This document shows, piece by piece, positions 7,729 through 10,688 of a DNA stretch of 10,688 bases. Source of the stretch: VRUE01 sp036406595 (GTDB taxonomy: Bacteria > Actinomycetota > Thermoleophilia > Solirubrobacterales > 70-9). The DNA lies in the NCBI GenBank assembly GCA_036406595.1, contig DASXAR010000064.1, forward strand, positions 1 to 10,688, read 5' to 3'. Each line of letters opens with the position of its first letter. Within the stretch, counting starts at the first letter, position 1. The translations under genes were made by a program, and so were the position numbers. The notes beneath the pieces were generated by a model. It was not told the DNA's origin. It saw nothing but the letters and a program-made list of their open reading frames with translations, and ran no database searches.

Positions 7729-8979
7729 TCAGCCGATCCCGAGGCGAGCCGCGCGCTCGGAGGCCCGCGCGATCGTCTCCTCGGCGCCCTCGACCCGGCC
7801 ACCCCTCATCAGCGGTTTGCCGGCGACGACGGTCGTGTCGACGACGGAGCCGCTGGCGGCGTAGACGATGTCGGAGGCGAGGTCCCCGAGCCCGATCTCG
7901 TAGGCGTCTCCGCGAAGCAGCAGGAAGTCGGCGGGGGCTCCGACGGCGAGTGGCTCGCCGATGGCGAGGATCGGGGCGCGCGCCCCGGTGGCTATCGCCA
8001 GCGCCTCGGCCGAGGCGACGACCGTCGGGTCCGCCGCAGCATGGCGCTGCATCAGCGCGAAGGTCTTGAGGTCGCTGAACAGATCGAGCGAGTCGTTCGA
8101 GCCGGCGCCGTCTGTCCCGAGGGCCACCGCGACCCCGGCCGAGCGGGCGGCGGGGTAGGGGAACGGGCCGCCCGAGGCGAGCTTCAGGTTCGCGACCGGG
8201 TTGGTGACCACGGTCGCGCCGCGCTCGCCGATCAGCTCGAGCTCGTCGGGGTCGAGCCAGACGCCGTGGGCGAGCATCGTCCGCTCGCCGAGCAGGCCAA
8301 GCCGGTCGAGGTACCGGGCGGGCCGTTCGCCGTGGGCCGTGAGGCAGTCCTGGACCTCCCTCTCTGTCTCGGAGAGGTGGATGTGTACGGGCACCCGATG
8401 CTCGGCCGCCGTCTCGGCCGTCCAGCTCAGCAGCTCTTCGCTGACCATGTAGATCGAGTGCGGCGCCAGCGCGCGATCGATCCTGGGATCGAAGCCCTCG
8501 AGCTCCTCGATCGCCGCCAGCGCGGTCTTCTTCATCTCCTCGGTTCTGCCGTCAGCGTCGAACAGAGGGCCGCCGATCGTCGCCCGCAGGCCGCTGTCGA
8601 GGACCGCGCGTGCCGTCGCCGCCGGCTGCCAGTACATGTCCCAGAACCGGGCCGTCCCGGTCCGGATCATCTCGATGCAGGCGAGCCGGGCGCCCCAGTA
8701 GACGTCCTCGGCGTCGAGCCGCGCCTCGACCGGCCAGACCTTCTCCTGCAGCCAGCGCATCAGCGGCAGGTCGCCGCCGTAGCCGCGGAACAATGTCATC
8801 GCCGCATGGGTGTGGCCGTTGGCGAGAGCCGGGATCAGCGGTGCGCCGCCGGCGTCGATCGTCTCGTCGCCGTCCTCGGGCGCGACATCGGGCCCGAGCG
8901 CCTCGATCAGGCCCTCGCTGCACCGCAGCCCGACCGTCTCCCCGTCGAGCCGGGCGCCGGTCACCGTCAGGGGAGTCAC
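7729..8979 (-). CDS. mtaD: 5-methylthioadenosine / S-adenosylhomocysteine deaminase (amidohydrolase)
   Basis: A 416-aa cytoplasmic metal-dependent amidohydrolase of the TRZ/ATZ-MtaD group, which deaminates MTA or SAH to the inosine analogues. Metal ligands are visible: His56 and His58 in NGHTH, His201 in HIHLSETEREV, His238 in LAHGV and Asp290 in GTDGAGSND. PHSIYMVS (173-180) is also typical. The C-terminal segment 340-393 (a GxPADFLLL-like turn, then VVDTTVVAGKPLM) closes the small beta domain. The start is GTG at 8979, overlapping the upstream phosphorylase stop as GTGA, with GGAG eight bases before it. The overlap with an MTAP-family gene supports an MTA/SAH substrate over guanine, cytosine or chlorohydrolase activities in the same superfamily, which sequence alone cannot exclude. 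Confidence 0.85.
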   Translation of the reverse strand: MTPLTVTGARLDGETVGLRCSEGLIEALGPDVAPEDGDETIDAGGAPLIPALANGHTHAAMTLFRGYGGDLPLMRWLQEKVWPVEARLDAEDVYWGARLACIEMIRTGTARFWDMYWQPAATARAVLDSGLRATIGGPLFDADGRTEEMKKTALAAIEELEGFDPRIDRALAPHSIYMVSEELLSWTAETAAEHRVPVHIHLSETEREVQDCLTAHGERPARYLDRLGLLGERTMLAHGVWLDPDELELIGERGATVVTNPVANLKLASGGPFPYPAARSAGVAVALGTDGAGSNDSLDLFSDLKTFALMQRHAAADPTVVASAEALAIATGARAPILAIGEPLAVGAPADFLLLRGDAYEIGLGDLASDIVYAASGSVVDTTVVAGKPLMRGGRVEGAEETIARASERAARLGIG

Positions 8980-9647
8980 GCTTCCAGCTCCGGCAGCAGC
9001 CTGTCGAGCGCGTCGCCCAGCGCTGCCGCGTTCCGCGCGCGTTGATCCTCGAGCTCGTCGGTCAGGATCAGCCGGTCGTCGATCCCGTTGGCCATGTTGT
9101 CGACGACGCAGACCGCGGCGTAGGGGAGGCCCAGCTCGCCGGCGACCACGCACTCCGCGGCGAGGGTCATCCCGACCAGGTGAGCGTGGGCGGCCATCAG
9201 CCTGATCTCGGCCGGCGTCTCGAAGCGGGGGCCGGTTGCGTGCCAGTAGACGCCACCGTCCTGGATCGCGCCGGCGCCGCTCGACTCCCAGCCGTCGAGC
9301 ACTTCGCCCCGCCAGCGCGGGTCGAAGCCCGGCGCGACGTGCCCGCGGGCGTCGTCGAAGGTCGTCAGCGAGAGCTGGAGGGCGATGAAGTCGTCGGGGC
9401 AGACGAAGCTGCCGACGCCGAGCTCGGGTCGCAGCGACCCGACCGAGCCGATCGCGAGCACCCGGTCGCACCCCGCGTCGGCGACGCGCCGGAGATTCGC
9501 CTCGTGGTCGATCAGGTGCGGCGGCGTGTAGGCCTCGCCGCCGTGGCGCAGCACGACGGCGTCGGCATTCTCCTCGCTCACGGCGACGATCTCGGCACCC
9601 CCCCGGCCGATCGCGTTGCTCCCGAGGATCGTGCCGACGCGTCCCAT
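8976..9647 (-). CDS. MTAP/PNP-family nucleoside phosphorylase, predicted 5'-methylthioinosine type
   Basis: A 223-aa cytoplasmic phosphorylase that splits a purine nucleoside with phosphate. Family landmarks are the N-terminal GTILGS (5-10), RHG (34-36), TPPHLIDHEANLR (41-53), IGSVGSL (66-72), TGPRFETPAEIR (138-149) and VGMTLAAE (158-165). At the purine site it reads VVDNMANG (181-188). My alignment puts Asn184 where human MTAP has Asp220 and human PNP has Asn243, and Ala186 where MTAP has Asp222; Asn favours 6-oxopurines. Its overlap with mtaD suggests methylthioinosine as substrate, giving hypoxanthine and methylthioribose 1-phosphate; inosine or guanosine remain possible. It is shorter than the roughly 245-280 residues common in the family. 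The start is ATG at 9647, with AGGA eight bases upstream or a leaderless start. Confidence 0.85.
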   Translation of the reverse strand: MGRVGTILGSNAIGRGGAEIVAVSEENADAVVLRHGGEAYTPPHLIDHEANLRRVADAGCDRVLAIGSVGSLRPELGVGSFVCPDDFIALQLSLTTFDDARGHVAPGFDPRWRGEVLDGWESSGAGAIQDGGVYWHATGPRFETPAEIRLMAAHAHLVGMTLAAECVVAGELGLPYAAVCVVDNMANGIDDRLILTDELEDQRARNAAALGDALDRLLPELEA

Positions 9648-9654
9648 CGCCCTG

Positions 9655-9660
9655 ATCCTA
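9655..9660 (-). promoter_or_regulatory. Possible -10 element of the phosphorylase-mtaD operon
   Basis: TAGGAT on the minus strand lies seven bases before the ATG at 9647, the spacing expected for a leaderless transcript. The same bases include AGGA, which could instead act as a ribosome site, so the two readings compete. No good -35 is present. Confidence 0.25.
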
Positions 9661-9674
9661 CGGCGAGCCTGATC

Positions 9675-9680
9675 TATCGT
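9675..9680 (+). promoter_or_regulatory. Possible -10 element of the DUF6328 gene (leaderless)
   Basis: TATCGT lies six bases before the GTG at 9687, and no Shine-Dalgarno is seen. That layout is typical of leaderless actinobacterial genes. The -35 region is not recognisable. Confidence 0.3.
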
Positions 9681-9686
9681 GGTCGC

Positions 9687-10163
9687 GTGGCCGAACGACC
9701 CTCGGGCAGGCACGAGAGTGAGGAGGAGCGCCTCGACCGAAATCTCGGCGAGCTGCTGCAGGAGCTGAGGATCGCGCTCCCCGGCGTCCAGGTCCTCTTC
9801 GCGTTTCTGCTCGCGGTCCCGTTCCAGAAGCGATTCGGCGAAATCACGCCGTTCCAGGAAAAGGTCTACTTCGCGACCCTGCTCTGCACGGCGATCTCGG
9901 CGGCGCTGCTGATCGCGCCCTCGGCCTATCACCGGATCACCTTTCGGCTCCAGCGCAAGCAGGAGCTGGTCCTCGAGGCCAATCGCTACGCGATCGTCGG
10001 CCTCGGCTTCCTCGCTCTGGCGATGACCGGCGCGATCGTCCTGGTCACCGATGTCCTGTTCGGAGCGGTGATGACCGCCTTCACCGGCCTCTTCGCGGGG
10101 GCGATGTTCGTCGTGATCTGGTACGCGCTGCCGGCGCGACAGGCCCGCCGGCTCAGCGAGTAG
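9687..10163 (+). CDS. DUF6328 family membrane protein
   Basis: A 158-aa protein of unknown function. A charged, cytoplasm-type N-terminus (1-30; HESEEERLDRNLGELLQELR) precedes four predicted transmembrane segments at about 33-47, 60-79, 101-121 and 126-147, and a short basic C-terminus. The segment ELLQELRIALPGVQVLFAFLL with VPFQKRF after it is what I recognise as DUF6328, a family common in actinobacteria. The start is GTG at 9687; the frame is open far upstream, but only as a shadow of the phosphorylase and mtaD on the other strand. Its divergence from the phosphorylase leaves just 39 bases for both promoters. It overlaps the convergent MBL-fold gene by 11 bases. No function should be assigned. 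Confidence 0.8.
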   Translation: MAERPSGRHESEEERLDRNLGELLQELRIALPGVQVLFAFLLAVPFQKRFGEITPFQEKVYFATLLCTAISAALLIAPSAYHRITFRLQRKQELVLEANRYAIVGLGFLALAMTGAIVLVTDVLFGAVMTAFTGLFAGAMFVVIWYALPARQARRLSE

Positions 10164-10688
10164 GCGCGGCGGCCCGCGCCGGCATCTCGGCGGCGCCGCT
10201 GCGCGCGCCGAGGTCGTACTCGGCGCCCTCGAAGCCGAGCTCGATCGCCTCGGGGTCGCCGCCACGGCGGCGCCACTGCTCGCGAGCTTCCTCGCCGAGC
10301 AGGTCGAGCCGTTCGTCGGAGTGGCCGGGGTCGTGGTGGAAGAGGATCGTGCGATCGGCACCCGAGCGATCGGCGAACGAGAGGGCATGGGAGAGCGCGG
10401 AATGACCCCAGCCGACGTGGTTGGGGTACTCGGAGTCCGCGTACTGGCCGTCGTGGATCAACATCGAGGCGCCGCGCGCCAGTGAGAAGCCGGAGATCCA
10501 GTCCTCCTCGAGCGAGTCGAGGTCGGCGCCGAGCGCCGGCTCGTGGTCGGGTATGTAGGCGAGCGAGTGGTCGCCGTCCTCGATCCGGTAGCCGAGTGTC
10601 GGCCCGCGATGGGCGACCGAGGCGGCTCGGATCCGCGCCGGCCCGATCTCCCAGTCGATCTCGGGGCAGTGGCGGAAGGAGACGTCGC
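10153..10688 (-). CDS. MBL-fold metallohydrolase, C-terminal part (5' end outside window)
   Basis: About 178 C-terminal codons are visible. The frame is open through the window edge, and the ATG at 10464 is internal. Recognisable second-half features of the metallo-beta-lactamase fold are AHRGPTLGYRIE with a candidate His ligand (His26 of the visible part), LAYIPDHEP with the probable metal-bridging Asp47, MLIHDGQY, GWGHS and LFHHDP with the final His ligand (His117 or His118). The HxHxDH motif would lie in the missing N-terminal half. Domain order resembles Lactamase_B_2-type hydrolases, some of which act on cyclic nucleotides or other phosphodiesters; the substrate here is unknown. The stop lies inside the 3' end of the DUF6328 gene. 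Confidence 0.85.
   Translation of the reverse strand, partial: DVSFRHCPEIDWEIGPARIRAASVAHRGPTLGYRIEDGDHSLAYIPDHEPALGADLDSLEEDWISGFSLARGASMLIHDGQYADSEYPNHVGWGHSALSHALSFADRSGADRTILFHHDPGHSDERLDLLGEEAREQWRRRGGDPEAIELGFEGAEYDLGARSGAAEMPARAAAPTR
10163..10180. terminator. Hairpin at the DUF6328 stop codon, possible terminator
   Basis: A perfect 7-bp stem GGCGCGG/CCGCGCC with a CGGC loop begins on the last base of the DUF6328 stop codon. A second 7-bp stem (10186-10192 with 10206-10212) follows. Both lie in the coding 3' end of the MBL-fold gene and lack a T-tract. They could terminate the plus-strand transcript; chance is possible in such GC-rich sequence. Confidence 0.35.

Noticed and set aside
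8980..9471. N-terminal extension of mtaD by 164 residues
   Set aside because: It is an Arg-rich frame-shifted reading of the phosphorylase gene. The amidohydrolase begins normally at the GTG at 8979.
8610..9686. Plus-strand extension upstream of the DUF6328 gene
   Set aside because: It is a Ser/Arg/Pro-rich antisense reading of mtaD and the phosphorylase; DUF6328 similarity starts only after 9687.
9648..10388. Minus-strand extension of the phosphorylase over the DUF6328 gene
   Set aside because: It has the composition of an antisense shadow, and family similarity begins at the ATG at 9647.

Overview
The window is a gene-dense, GC-rich stretch with no RNA genes, insertion sequences, CRISPR array or long empty region. 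GTG and TTG starts are common, several genes overlap by four bases, and one gene belongs to the DUF6328 family. Together with the protein style, this suggests an actinobacterium, probably from the Thermoleophilia/Solirubrobacterales. That placement is an inference from style, not from a marker gene.

Left part (1-3928): the 3' two-thirds of an acetyl-CoA synthetase (+) converges on a six-helix voltage-gated-type ion channel (-) whose selectivity filter is not the usual TVGYG. The channel is divergent from a marR-family regulator (+) that is translationally coupled to an MFS exporter (+). The short channel/marR gap holds a perfect inverted repeat in a small AT-rich island, a likely autoregulatory operator for the marR-efflux pair.

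Central and right part (3943-9647, all -): in transcription order, a purine nucleoside phosphorylase/MTAP-family enzyme, an MTA/SAH deaminase (mtaD), then a complete OpuC/OsmF-type ABC importer (ATPase with CBS region, two permeases, lipoprotein binding protein). The two enzymes overlap at GTGA and are best read together as a 5'-methylthioadenosine salvage route through 5'-methylthioinosine. The phosphorylase has Asn where adenine-using MTAPs have Asp, which fits a deaminated (6-oxopurine) substrate. The importer most likely takes up glycine betaine, choline or a related compound. It may be read through from mtaD or start from a weak promoter of its own in the 48-base gap.

Right end (9687-10688): a small four-helix DUF6328 membrane protein (+) is divergent from the phosphorylase and overlaps, tail to tail, the 3' part of an MBL-fold metallohydrolase (-) that runs off the window.

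All three convergent gene ends carry GC-rich hairpins without a T-tract, possible bidirectional terminators. I saw no clearly new multi-gene system. The best leads are the unusual channel filter, the deaminase/phosphorylase pair, and the odd Glu codon usage of the binding-protein gene.
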